The notes under the pieces: generated by a model
Database searches by the model: none
What the model was told of the DNA's origin: nothing
What the model saw: only the letters and a program-made list of their open reading frames with translations
Part shown: positions 1-6,241 of the stretch, in pieces
Layout: each line of letters starts with the position of its first letter
Position numbering within the stretch: the stretch's first letter is position 1
Translations under genes and position numbers: made by a program
From: Eubacteriales Family XIII. Incertae Sedis bacterium
GTDB taxonomy: Bacteria > Bacillota > Clostridia > Peptostreptococcales > Anaerovoracaceae
Length of the DNA: 6,241 bases
NCBI GenBank assembly: GCA_031276775.1
Contig: JAISML010000055.1
Coordinates: 1 to 6,241, forward strand
Direction: 5' to 3'

Positions 1-368
1 GGGACGCCGATTCCGCCCGGCGCCGCGTCCGCGATGAACCGGGCCATGTCTTTCGATGTGGATACGGTCCGCACACGGTAATCGCTGACCGCCATGCCGT
101 GGATCACCGCGTCGATGCGCCGATCCGCACAGAGTTCGCGCACCGCGCGTTCGAGCGCGCGCGTGTCGTCGGCGACGCGGACTTCGGTTTTCTCCCCTTT
201 CGGTCTTGCGGAGCGCGCGGCGCATACGTAAAATATGTGCGACACGTCGTCCGAAGCGGCAAAGCGCTCCGCGATCAGCGCGCCGAGTCTGCCCGTTCCC
301 GTATTGGTGACGGATCGCACCTCGTCGATCTTTTCCGTTGTGCCGCCCGCCGTGATCAATATGTTCAT
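1..368 (-). CDS. coaB: Phosphopantothenate--cysteine ligase, stand-alone type (partial, 3' end beyond left edge)
   Basis: CoaB joins cysteine to 4'-phosphopantothenate in coenzyme A synthesis, in the cytoplasm. The reading frame gives about 122 residues before the window ends. The N-terminus MNILITAGGT is the Rossmann-like nucleotide-binding start of the family. R18-x3-N22 followed by TGTG fits the conserved R-x3-N-x-(S/T)-x-G segment, whose Asn is implicated in catalysis in E. coli CoaB. HGMAVSDYR (90-98) corresponds to the 'AVSDY' motif, in the form (H-x-MAVSDY) typical of stand-alone CoaB from streptococci and related Firmicutes. The protein begins directly at the CoaB domain, so no CoaC decarboxylase domain is fused in front as in E. 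coli Dfp. CoaC would then be a separate gene, possibly just downstream. The ATG at 368-366 has an AGAGGGG ribosome binding site (384-378) 9 nt upstream. The gene is divergent from clpB. Confidence 0.88.
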   Translation of the reverse strand, partial: MNILITAGGTTEKIDEVRSVTNTGTGRLGALIAERFAASDDVSHIFYVCAARSARPKGEKTEVRVADDTRALERAVRELCADRRIDAVIHGMAVSDYRVRTVSTSKDMARFIADAAPGGIGV

Positions 369-407
369 ACCGATTTTCCCCTCTGCTTATCCGGAAGCTC
401 ATTTTCT

Positions 408-436
408 ATTTAAACACGATTCGGACGGATGATCAA
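408..436 (-). promoter_or_regulatory. Candidate sigma-A-type promoter for coaB
   Basis: On the - strand, TTGATC (436-431, 4 of 6 to TTGACA) is followed after 17 nt by TTAAAT (413-408, 4 of 6 to TATAAT). It lies about 40 nt upstream of the coaB ATG. Spacing and position are right, but both boxes are imperfect, so this is a suggestion only. Confidence 0.35.
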
Positions 437-511
437 GTTTCTTCCGTGCAATTCGGGAAACGCCGGGGAATGCGAATCGATCCCATGGCGGTTCTGTTTG
501 CACGTCCCCCT

Positions 512-539
512 GTTTCGAGCGCCGAATTCAGGGTATAAT
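512..539 (+). promoter_or_regulatory. Promoter of clpB: TATAAT -10 overlapping a sigma-B-like GTTT...GGGTAT pattern
   Basis: A perfect TATAAT stands at 534-539, about 70 nt upstream of the clpB start, in otherwise GC-rich DNA. No good TTGACA-like box lies 16-18 nt upstream: at most 2 of 6 bases match. The same spot reads GTTTCG (512-517), 13 nt, GGGTAT (531-536). This agrees with the Bacillus general-stress sigma-B consensus (GTTTAA, 12-15 nt, GGGTAT) in the GTTT core and the whole -10. The promoter location is well supported. Which sigma factor uses it is inference. Confidence 0.6.
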
Positions 540-541
540 AT

Positions 542-561
542 ACGGTAAGAGACGGTAAGAG
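542..561 (+). repeat. Perfect 10-bp tandem repeat at the clpB transcription start region
   Basis: ACGGTAAGAG occurs twice with no gap (542-551 and 552-561), starting 3 nt after the TATAAT box. The period is about one helical turn, so a protein could contact both copies on the same DNA face. The repeat would cover the predicted transcription start and the first transcribed bases, a typical repressor position. It does not resemble the CtsR heptad operator (GGTCAAA repeats) or the HrcA CIRCE element. Function is unknown. Confidence 0.5.
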
Positions 562-608
562 TTGGAACGTACTGAAAAGAATGGGATACGCAAAAGGAGA
601 AATTCTCT

Positions 609-3188
609 ATGAACTTCGAAAAATTTACCCACAACGCACAGACGGCAATGGTGGAGAGTCAAAACACCGCCATCCGGATGGGGCATCAGCAATTGGACGG
701 CGAACACCTGCATCTTGCCTTGCTTACGCAGGAAGAGGGCGTCATCCCAAAGATTTTAAAACTGCGCGGTATCGATGTGTCCGACGTCGTGCGGGAAGTG
801 GAAAATGAGTTGGACAAACTGCCCAAGGTACATGGCTCAGGAGAACATCTCTACTCCACGCGGCGCATGGGAATGATATTGGGCAACGCCGAGAAGATCG
901 CGAAGAAGTTCAACGACGATTTTATCAGCGTCGAGCACCTGTATCTCGCTTTGCTTGATGAGCGCGGCACGCCGTCCGCTGCGATATTCAGGAATCACAG
1001 CATCACGAAAGAGAATTTTCTGGCGGAACTGTCGAACATCAGAGGAAATCTGCGCATCACGAATCAAAATCCGGAGAGCGGCTATGAAGCGCTGACCAAG
1101 TATGGACGCGATCTCGTGCAATTGGCGCGGGAAGGCAAATTGGATCCGGTCATCGGCAGGGACGAGGAGATAAGGCATACCATCCGGATCCTGTCGCGGC
1201 GGACCAAGAACAATCCGGCGCTCATCGGCGATCCGGGCGTCGGCAAGACCGCTGTCGTGGAAGGGTTGGCGCAGCGCATTCTGAACGGAGATGTTCCCGA
1301 GGGATTGAAAGATCGGACGATCTTTGCGTTGGACATGGGCGCGCTCATCGCGGGCGCGAAATTCCGCGGTGAATTTGAGGAACGGTTGAAAGCTGTCCTG
1401 ACGGAGATCGAAAAGTCCGACGGCCGCGTCATTCTGTTCATCGACGAGATTCACAACATCGTCGGCGCGGGCGCGGGCGACGGAGCAATGGACGCGGGGA
1501 ACCTGCTGAAACCCAAGTTGGCCAGGGGCGAATTGCATTGCATCGGCGCGACCACCTTGGACGAGTACCGGAAATACATCGAGAAGGACGCCGCGTTGGA
1601 ACGGCGTTTTCAGAAGATATTGGTGGATCAGCCGAACGTGGAGGACACCATCTCGATCCTGCGGGGCTTGAAAGAACGGTTTGAGATACACCACGGCGTA
1701 CGGATTACCGATGCGGCGCTCATCGCCTGCGCGACCCTGTCCGACCGTTATATCAGCGACCGATTTTTGCCCGACAAGGCCATTGACCTCATGGACGAGG
1801 CGGCGTCCAAGATACGGACCGAGATAGACAGCATGCCCGCCGAGCTGGATCGGATCGGCAGGAAGATCATGCAACTGGAGATCGAAAAACAGGCTTTGGG
1901 CAAGGAGGAGGATTCCGGATCCAAAGAACGGGTAAAGCATATCGAAAAGGAGTTGTCGGAACTGCACGGCGAGAATGATTCCATGCGCGCGCAATGGGAA
2001 AACGAAAAGAAGATCATTGCGCAGGTCAAGGAAAGCAAACAGCAGATAGAGGATGTGAAGTTGGAGATAGACGAAGCCGAACGCGCCTACGATCTTGAGA
2101 AATTGGCCCAATTGAAATACGGTGTCCTGCCGGGCTTGGAGAAGCAATTGGAGGAAGCCAAAGAGAAAGCCGACGCCACGGAGGAGCGGAGACTCTTGAA
2201 AGAAGAAGTCACCGAGGATGAGATTGCGAAAGTGGTTGCGGGATGGACGGGCATTCCGGTGAGCCGGCTCGTCGAGTCCGAAAAGGAGAAATTGCTTCGT
2301 CTGCCCGAGATCCTGCATCGGCGGGTCGTCGGGCAGGACGACGCGGTAGTCGCCGTTTCGGAGGCCGTTCTGCGCGCGCGCGCGGGATTGAAGGATGAGC
2401 GCAAACCCATAGGCTCCTTCATTTTTCTCGGTCCGACCGGCGTCGGCAAGACGGAGCTTGCCAAAGCATTGTCCGAAGCGCTGTTCGATACCGAGAAGAA
2501 TCTGATTCGCATCGATATGTCGGAGTACATGGAGAAATATTCCGTTTCGAGGCTCGTCGGCGCGCCTCCCGGCTATGTGGGGTATGAGGAGGGCGGTCAG
2601 CTCACGGAGGCCGTTCGCCGAAGACCGTACAGCGTCATTCTGTTTGACGAGATTGAAAAAGCGCACGCGGATGTGTTCAATATTCTGCTGCAATTGCTGG
2701 ACGACGGCAGGCTGACGGACAATCAGGGGCGTACGGTGGACTTCAGAAATACCATTATCATTATGACGTCCAACATCGGCGGCGCCAACCTAATCGAACA
2801 GATAAGCGACGACGGCGTCATCGCGGACGGGGTGAAAGAGGAAACGATCGAGGAGATGAAGCGGTATTTCAGACCGGAGTTCATCAACAGGATAGACGAC
2901 ATCGTCGTGTTCTCACCTCTCACGGAGGAGGACATCGTCAAGATCATCGACATCGCGACGGCGGATATTCAAAACAGATTGTCGGAACGCGACATCACCG
3001 TGCGCTTCACGGACAATACGAAACGATTCATCGCGAAGGAGACATACTCACCCGCCTACGGCGCGCGTCCCATCAAACGGTACCTGCAAAAGACGATCGA
3101 AACGGAAATCGCAACGAAGATCCTCCGGGGGGAATTGAAAGACGGAGACGATTTCACCATCGACATCGGCGGAGACGGCAAGCGGTAA
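609..3188 (+). CDS. clpB: ATP-dependent chaperone ClpB (Hsp100 disaggregase)
   Basis: ClpB is a hexameric AAA+ ring that, with DnaK, pulls polypeptides out of cytoplasmic aggregates. The 859 residues match the usual family length (about 857). In order: double Clp N domain (about 1-145); first AAA+ domain with Walker A GDPGVGKT (207-214, K213), pore loop KFRGEFEERL (F252 at the aromatic position) and Walker B ending D279-E280; the coiled-coil M domain (about 400-525), rich in Glu and Lys, which separates ClpB from ClpA and ClpX; second AAA+ domain with Walker A GPTGVGKT (608-615, K614), pore loop GYVG (Y656), Walker B ending D680-E681, sensor-1 N722, RPEFINRID (755-763) and sensor-2 GAR (818-820). 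All key residues are present. The ATG is preceded by AGGAG (595-599) at 9 nt. The gene appears monocistronic, convergent with the regulator at its 3' side. Confidence 0.98.
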   Translation: MNFEKFTHNAQTAMVESQNTAIRMGHQQLDGEHLHLALLTQEEGVIPKILKLRGIDVSDVVREVENELDKLPKVHGSGEHLYSTRRMGMILGNAEKIAKKFNDDFISVEHLYLALLDERGTPSAAIFRNHSITKENFLAELSNIRGNLRITNQNPESGYEALTKYGRDLVQLAREGKLDPVIGRDEEIRHTIRILSRRTKNNPALIGDPGVGKTAVVEGLAQRILNGDVPEGLKDRTIFALDMGALIAGAKFRGEFEERLKAVLTEIEKSDGRVILFIDEIHNIVGAGAGDGAMDAGNLLKPKLARGELHCIGATTLDEYRKYIEKDAALERRFQKILVDQPNVEDTISILRGLKERFEIHHGVRITDAALIACATLSDRYISDRFLPDKAIDLMDEAASKIRTEIDSMPAELDRIGRKIMQLEIEKQALGKEEDSGSKERVKHIEKELSELHGENDSMRAQWENEKKIIAQVKESKQQIEDVKLEIDEAERAYDLEKLAQLKYGVLPGLEKQLEEAKEKADATEERRLLKEEVTEDEIAKVVAGWTGIPVSRLVESEKEKLLRLPEILHRRVVGQDDAVVAVSEAVLRARAGLKDERKPIGSFIFLGPTGVGKTELAKALSEALFDTEKNLIRIDMSEYMEKYSVSRLVGAPPGYVGYEEGGQLTEAVRRRPYSVILFDEIEKAHADVFNILLQLLDDGRLTDNQGRTVDFRNTIIIMTSNIGGANLIEQISDDGVIADGVKEETIEEMKRYFRPEFINRIDDIVVFSPLTEEDIVKIIDIATADIQNRLSERDITVRFTDNTKRFIAKETYSPAYGARPIKRYLQKTIETEIATKILRGELKDGDDFTIDIGGDGKR

Positions 3189-3213
3189 ACCGTAAGCAAC
3201 AAACGGTAAACCG
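3183..3213 (+). repeat. Direct repeat of CGGTAAACCG, 21 bp apart
   Basis: CGGTAAACCG occurs exactly at 3183-3192 and 3204-3213, two helical turns apart. Each copy is itself a small palindrome (CGGT / ACCG around AA). A related CGGTTACCG follows at 3218-3226. The first copy contains the clpB stop codon. This could be a protein site cluster, or leftovers of a duplicated hairpin. Confidence 0.5.
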
Positions 3214-3226
3214 GAAACGGTTACCG
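3204..3226. terminator. Hairpin between convergent clpB and the GntR gene; possible weak bidirectional terminator
   Basis: CGGTAAACCG (3204-3213) pairs with CGGTTACCG (3218-3226), giving nine base pairs with one bulged A (A3208) and a GAAA tetraloop (3214-3217), a stable GNRA type on the + strand. On the + strand no T-run follows. On the - strand the stem is followed by TTTGTT (3203-3198), a short, weak U-tract. The stem includes the stop codon (3223-3221) of the GntR gene. Position fits a shared terminator, but an intrinsic mechanism is not clear. Confidence 0.4.
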
Positions 3227-3856
3227 GCGCAGGGCGCGCTTTGCGGAACGGGCGATGTGCTGTTCCATCGCCGCGCCGCCCGCGCGCGGATCCCGATCGA
3301 TAAACGCTTCAAAAACAGCGGTGTGCTCCGCGAAGATCGCGGTCAGATGTTCGCGCCGGTAGGGTACGATCAGTGCGCTGTGTTTCCAATAATCGCGATA
3401 CACGGAGAGGATGTCCGCGAGCAGACGGTTGTGGGACGCTTCGCGGATGATCCTGTGGAAATTTGCGTTGAGCTCCCTCATCTTTTGCGTATCTTCACGC
3501 TTTGTGTAGAATGCCATATATTCATAGCTTTCCTCCAACGCGTCCAATTCCTCTTTGTAAATGCGCTCCACCGCCCATTCGGTCGCTTGCACCTCATGAA
3601 TTTTTCGGAGCTGAAAGAGATCGGAGACATCCCCGCCCGACAAGCCGATCACGTAGACGCCGCGGTTCGGCGCCCATTCGACGAGTCCCTCTGCGGTCAG
3701 ATTGCGCAACGCTTCCCGGATTGGCGTTCTGCTGACGCCGTATTGCTCGCCCAATTTTTTTTCGATCAGCTTTGCGCCGGGCGGCAGATTCTCTTTTAGG
3801 ATATCCTCCCTGATTTTCGCGGTCAGAGCTGTGGGGAGGGTTTGTTCTCCGATCAT
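3221..3856 (-). CDS. GntR family transcriptional regulator, FadR/FCD subfamily
   Basis: A 211-residue DNA-binding regulator. The N-terminal winged helix (about 5-72) shows the GntR signature: KIREDIL, LPPGAKL, then the helix-turn-helix YGVSRTPIREALRNL (39-53) and a wing ending in NRGVYV. The C-terminal all-helical FCD domain (about 78-205) has NFH with H134, then H178 and H200, three His ligands of the family's metal and ligand site. The usual Asp four residues before the first His is Asn (N130). FCD members often bind small carboxylates; here a tricarboxylate is a reasonable guess given the aconitase upstream. The ATG at 3856 overlaps the aconitase TGA by one base and has AGGA (3867-3864) 7 nt upstream, so translation is probably coupled. 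A TTG directly before it (3859) is a less likely start. It likely controls its own operon; the target is not shown by the sequence. Confidence 0.92.
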   Translation of the reverse strand: MIGEQTLPTALTAKIREDILKENLPPGAKLIEKKLGEQYGVSRTPIREALRNLTAEGLVEWAPNRGVYVIGLSGGDVSDLFQLRKIHEVQATEWAVERIYKEELDALEESYEYMAFYTKREDTQKMRELNANFHRIIREASHNRLLADILSVYRDYWKHSALIVPYRREHLTAIFAEHTAVFEAFIDRDPRAGGAAMEQHIARSAKRALRR

Positions 3857-5829
3857 CAAGCGTTCCTGTCCGGGTTTTCCTTTATCAGGTTTATCTTCCC
3901 GCCTGCGAGCAACCTGCGTTTTTCCGTATCGCTGAAATCGGCGGTCAGCCGGTATTCCTTGCCCGTGTCCGCGTCGGTCAGGATCACGGCAGAATGCTCG
4001 AGCTGTTCCCTCGCGTCATTCATGACGAGATTCACGCCGACGCGCAAACTCTCGTAATCTTTCCGGTTTTCAAACGTGAGGGGCAAGATCCCGCTGTTGA
4101 TGAGATTGGCGCGGTGTATGCGCGCGAATGATTTTGCGATCACAAATTTGATGCCGAGATACAAGGGCGCAAGCGCCGCGTGTTCCCTGCTGGATCCCTG
4201 ACCGTAATTGTCTCCGCCGATGATCGCGCCCCGACCCGCATCCTTGGCTCTGGCGGAGAAGCCGGAGTCGATCTTTTCAAAACAGAAATTTGCGAGATAG
4301 GGGATATTGGAGCGATAGGGCAACAACCGTGAATCGGAGGGCATGATGTCGTCGGTGGTGACATTGTCGCCGACGCGAATGATGACTCTGCCCGTCACTT
4401 TGTCCGCGAGCGCTTTGTTTCGGGGGAACGGCTTGATGTTCGGTCCCATCTCGACCGGTGTGTTGTTCGCGTTCGTATCCGGGGAATAGACGACGAAACT
4501 GTCATTTCGCGTGAAGCGTTCCGCTGCGATCGGCGTGAGTGTGACTCCGTTTTTTGCGCCCTCGGCCATACCGTCCGTCAGTACGCCGGTCACAGCCGAA
4601 AGCGCGGCGGTTTCCGGACTGACCAAATAGACCTCCGCGTCCAAAGTACCGCTTCTGCCTTTGAAGTTTCTGTTGAATGTGCGCAGGGAGATCGCACCGC
4701 TCTTTGGAGACTGTCCCATGCCGATGCAGGGACCGCAGGCATTTTCGATGAGCCTTGCGCCGGCGTCGATGAGCGCGGACAGGGCGCCGTTTTCCGCCAA
4801 CTTGGACAATATCTTCGCCGATCCGGGCGAGATGACGAGGCTTACCTCGGGATGTACCTTGCGGCCTCGCAGGATTTGCGCCGTCTTCATGAGATCCGTG
4901 TAGGAAGAATTTGTGCAACTGCCGATGGCGACCTGATCCACCTTGATCGCGCCGATCTCCGATACGGGTTTTACATTGTCCGGACTGTGGGGCATGGCTG
5001 CCAAAGGTGTGAGCGACGACAGTTCCACGTTCAATATTTCATCGTATGCCGCGTCCGCATCGGCGGCCAAAGGCCGGTATTGCTCCCCCCGTCCCTGCGA
5101 TTTCAAGTAAGCCTCGGTATTTTCATCGCTCGGGAAAATGGAAGTGGTCGCGCCAAGTTCCGCTCCCATGTTCGTGATGGTTGCCCTGTCCGTAACGGAC
5201 AGGGACTTTACGCCTTCCCCAAAGTATTCGACGATCTTCCCCACGCCGCCTTTTACGGACAATTCTTTCAAAACGTGCAGTATCACGTCTTTCGCGGATA
5301 CCCACGGACGCAATTCGCCTGTGAGACGTATGCCGATCACGTTCGGTACGGTCAGGCTGTAGACCCCTTTCGCCATGGCGACCGCCACATCGAGACCGCC
5401 CGCGCCGATGGCGATCATGCCAAGACCTCCGCCCGTGGGCGTGTGGCTGTCGGAACCGAGCAGGGTTTTCCCTGGGACGCCGTAATTCTCAAGATGCAGT
5501 TGGTGGCAGATGCCGCCGCCGGGCTTTGAGAACCGGATGCCGCGGCGTTTGGCGACACTCTCGATGAACGCATGGTCGTCCGCGTTTTCGTATCCCGTTT
5601 GCAAGGTGTTGTGGTCAATGTAGGCGACGGAAAGTTCCGTCTGCACCCTGTCCGCATCCATGGCTTCCAATTGCAGATATACCATGGTGCCCGTGCTGTC
5701 CTGCGTCAGTGTCTGATCGATCTTTATCGTGATCTCATTGCCCGGGGCGAGTTTTCCGCCTAAGAGGTGCGTGCCGAGAATTTTATATGCCAATGTACCG
5801 TTCGATGCGATTTGCGTCATGTTTCCCAA
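3856..5829 (-). CDS. acn: Aconitate hydratase, short single-chain type (Aquifex-type family)
   Basis: Converts citrate and isocitrate through cis-aconitate with a [4Fe-4S] cluster, in the cytoplasm. Length is about 657 residues, well below AcnA (about 890), and resembles the short 'Aquifex type' family. Cluster cysteines are C305 (GSCTNS), C365 and C368 (ACGPC). Other active-site motifs seen: DH (72-73), SDSHTPTGG (126-134), NRNFKGR with R387 and R392, and in the fused swivel domain (about 475-650) YGQGSSREH (542-550) with the catalytic Ser and Arg. These residues are complete, so the enzyme should be active. LeuC/homoaconitase is less likely because the swivel domain is fused, but substrate is not proven. 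Start: TTG at 5829 lies 8 nt after GGAGGAG; ATG at 5820 lies 10 nt after AAGG. It sits 30 nt after the hemerythrin gene and overlaps the GntR gene by one base. Confidence 0.93.
   Translation of the reverse strand: MGNMTQIASNGTLAYKILGTHLLGGKLAPGNEITIKIDQTLTQDSTGTMVYLQLEAMDADRVQTELSVAYIDHNTLQTGYENADDHAFIESVAKRRGIRFSKPGGGICHQLHLENYGVPGKTLLGSDSHTPTGGGLGMIAIGAGGLDVAVAMAKGVYSLTVPNVIGIRLTGELRPWVSAKDVILHVLKELSVKGGVGKIVEYFGEGVKSLSVTDRATITNMGAELGATTSIFPSDENTEAYLKSQGRGEQYRPLAADADAAYDEILNVELSSLTPLAAMPHSPDNVKPVSEIGAIKVDQVAIGSCTNSSYTDLMKTAQILRGRKVHPEVSLVISPGSAKILSKLAENGALSALIDAGARLIENACGPCIGMGQSPKSGAISLRTFNRNFKGRSGTLDAEVYLVSPETAALSAVTGVLTDGMAEGAKNGVTLTPIAAERFTRNDSFVVYSPDTNANNTPVEMGPNIKPFPRNKALADKVTGRVIIRVGDNVTTDDIMPSDSRLLPYRSNIPYLANFCFEKIDSGFSARAKDAGRGAIIGGDNYGQGSSREHAALAPLYLGIKFVIAKSFARIHRANLINSGILPLTFENRKDYESLRVGVNLVMNDAREQLEHSAVILTDADTGKEYRLTADFSDTEKRRLLAGGKINLIKENPDRNA
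3864..3867 (-). promoter_or_regulatory. Ribosome binding site deciding the GntR gene start
   Basis: AGGA (3867-3864) inside the last codons of the aconitase gene lies 7 nt before the ATG at 3856 but only 4 nt before the TTG at 3859. It therefore favours the ATG, which shares its A with the aconitase TGA (TGATG overlap). Confidence 0.55.
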
Positions 5830-5837
5830 TCCTTATT

Positions 5838-5844
5838 CTCCTCC
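5838..5844 (-). promoter_or_regulatory. Strong ribosome binding site of the aconitase gene
   Basis: GGAGGAG (5844-5838) sits 8 nt upstream of a TTG at 5829 and 17 nt upstream of the in-frame ATG at 5820. A weaker AAGG (5834-5831) is 10 nt from that ATG. The best site supports the TTG start, but start-codon strength supports the ATG. The choice changes the protein by only three residues. Confidence 0.6.
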
Positions 5845-5859
5845 GATGCGTTTTCGCGT

Positions 5860-6241
5860 TCACAGATCCGCCGGCTGTTTGTTCCCGTCACGTTCATGGG
5901 AGATGTCCCGGCTTTGTATGTAAGCCGCCATCTTGAAGTCGTCTCCCTTGATGTGATTGAGCAACCAGTCGCCGACGTGCTGTGTGACCTCGTTCACCAA
6001 TTCGGGCGAGACGCCTTCTGTCATCATGCGTTGCGTCAACACCCCCACCTGCCGTTTGAAATCCTCATGATAGTTCTTGTGTACGGCGAAGTCCGGGTAA
6101 TGATACTGCGCTTGCAGAGTTTCCTCGTCCTGAAAATGTTTGACGGTATAGGCGACAAGAAATTCCATGATTCCGCCGATCTCATCCGCGCCTTTGCCCT
6201 CCAGATTGGCTTTCTGCAGACGATTGACGGTCGATACCAAC
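5860..6241 (-). CDS. Bacteriohemerythrin, diiron oxygen-binding protein (partial, 5' end beyond right edge)
   Basis: A four-helix-bundle protein that binds O2 (or NO) at a non-haem diiron centre. It serves in oxygen delivery, sensing, or iron and oxidative protection. About 126 residues are visible. Numbering from the first complete codon, the iron ligands appear in family order: H35-x3-E39 (HFQDE), H54-x3-H58 (HKNYH) and H96-x4-D101 (HIKGDD). The first ligand His, in the helix before LVSTVNRL, must lie just outside the window; roughly 20-25 residues are missing. There is no membrane segment or fused signalling domain, so this is the single-domain form. A polar tail of about 20 residues (SRDISHERDGNKQPADL) extends past the usual C-terminus. 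It ends 30 nt before the aconitase start on the same strand, with no terminator between, and is probably the upstream gene of that operon. Confidence 0.92.
   Translation of the reverse strand, partial: LVSTVNRLQKANLEGKGADEIGGIMEFLVAYTVKHFQDEETLQAQYHYPDFAVHKNYHEDFKRQVGVLTQRMMTEGVSPELVNEVTQHVGDWLLNHIKGDDFKMAAYIQSRDISHERDGNKQPADL

Noticed and set aside
99..413. A 104-codon open frame on the + strand over coaB
   Set aside because: The opposite strand encodes recognisable CoaB motifs with a good ribosome binding site, and this frame is its shadow.
450..528. Inverted pair AATTCGG (450-456) and CCGAATT (522-528) upstream of clpB
   Set aside because: Only seven bases with a 65-nt gap, so easily chance, and not placed like a known operator or riboswitch stem.
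369..608. CIRCE or CtsR operator in the clpB control region
   Set aside because: Neither TTAGCACTC-N9-GAGTGCTAA nor paired GGTCAAA heptads can be found on either strand.
1041..1130. Internal start for a short ClpB form lacking the N domain, as in E. coli
   Set aside because: AGAGGA at 1041-1046 resembles a ribosome binding site, but no ATG, GTG or TTG follows at proper spacing; the first candidate codons there are CTG and ATC.
837..2693. A 618-codon open frame on the - strand inside clpB
   Set aside because: It lies wholly antisense to a complete, well-conserved clpB. Its translation shows no recognisable domain and has the Arg, Leu and Gln-rich look of a GC-rich shadow frame.
3257..3799. 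A 180-codon open frame on the + strand antisense to the GntR gene
   Set aside because: It mirrors the GntR reading frame, whose helix-turn-helix and FCD motifs are clear. The antisense translation resembles no known family.
4852..5529. A 225-codon open frame on the + strand antisense to the aconitase gene
   Set aside because: It has no convincing ribosome binding site or recognisable motif and overlaps conserved aconitase coding sequence throughout.

Overview
The window holds five genes: one complete chaperone gene on the + strand, two complete genes on the - strand, and two - strand genes cut by the window edges. The gene set suggests a Gram-positive anaerobe-type bacterium, most likely a member of the Clostridia or related Firmicutes. 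The reasons are strong GGAGG-type ribosome binding sites, a stand-alone CoaB with no fused CoaC domain, a one-chain aconitase resembling the short 'Aquifex type' family, and a GntR/FCD regulator. The DNA is GC-rich. This taxonomic call is an inference from gene style and not from a marker gene.

Layout from left to right. Positions 1-368 (-) carry the 5' part of coaB, phosphopantothenate--cysteine ligase of coenzyme A synthesis. Positions 369-608 form a divergent control region. It holds a plausible coaB promoter on the - strand and, for clpB, a TATAAT box that overlaps a GTTT-N15-GGGTAT pattern like the Bacillus sigma-B promoter. A perfect 10-bp tandem repeat follows directly. Positions 609-3188 (+) encode ClpB, the Hsp100 disaggregase, full length with all motifs intact. 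Positions 3189-3220 separate two convergent genes, and the segment 3183-3226 contains three small CGGT-ACCG palindromes, two of which form a hairpin.

Positions 3221-6241 are a three-gene - strand cluster, read right to left: a bacteriohemerythrin (5' end beyond the window), an aconitase-family hydratase, and a GntR/FCD transcription factor. The hemerythrin-aconitase gap is 30 nt and the aconitase stop overlaps the regulator start, so all three are probably one transcript. The cluster links a diiron O2- or NO-binding protein, a labile [4Fe-4S] enzyme of citrate metabolism, and a regulator of a family that often senses small carboxylates. A plausible reading is a metabolite-responsive aconitase operon with an oxygen or iron accessory protein.

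No tRNA, rRNA, CRISPR, insertion sequence or phage gene was seen. Most of the window is core housekeeping content. The most interesting points are the clpB control region and the hemerythrin-aconitase-GntR arrangement.
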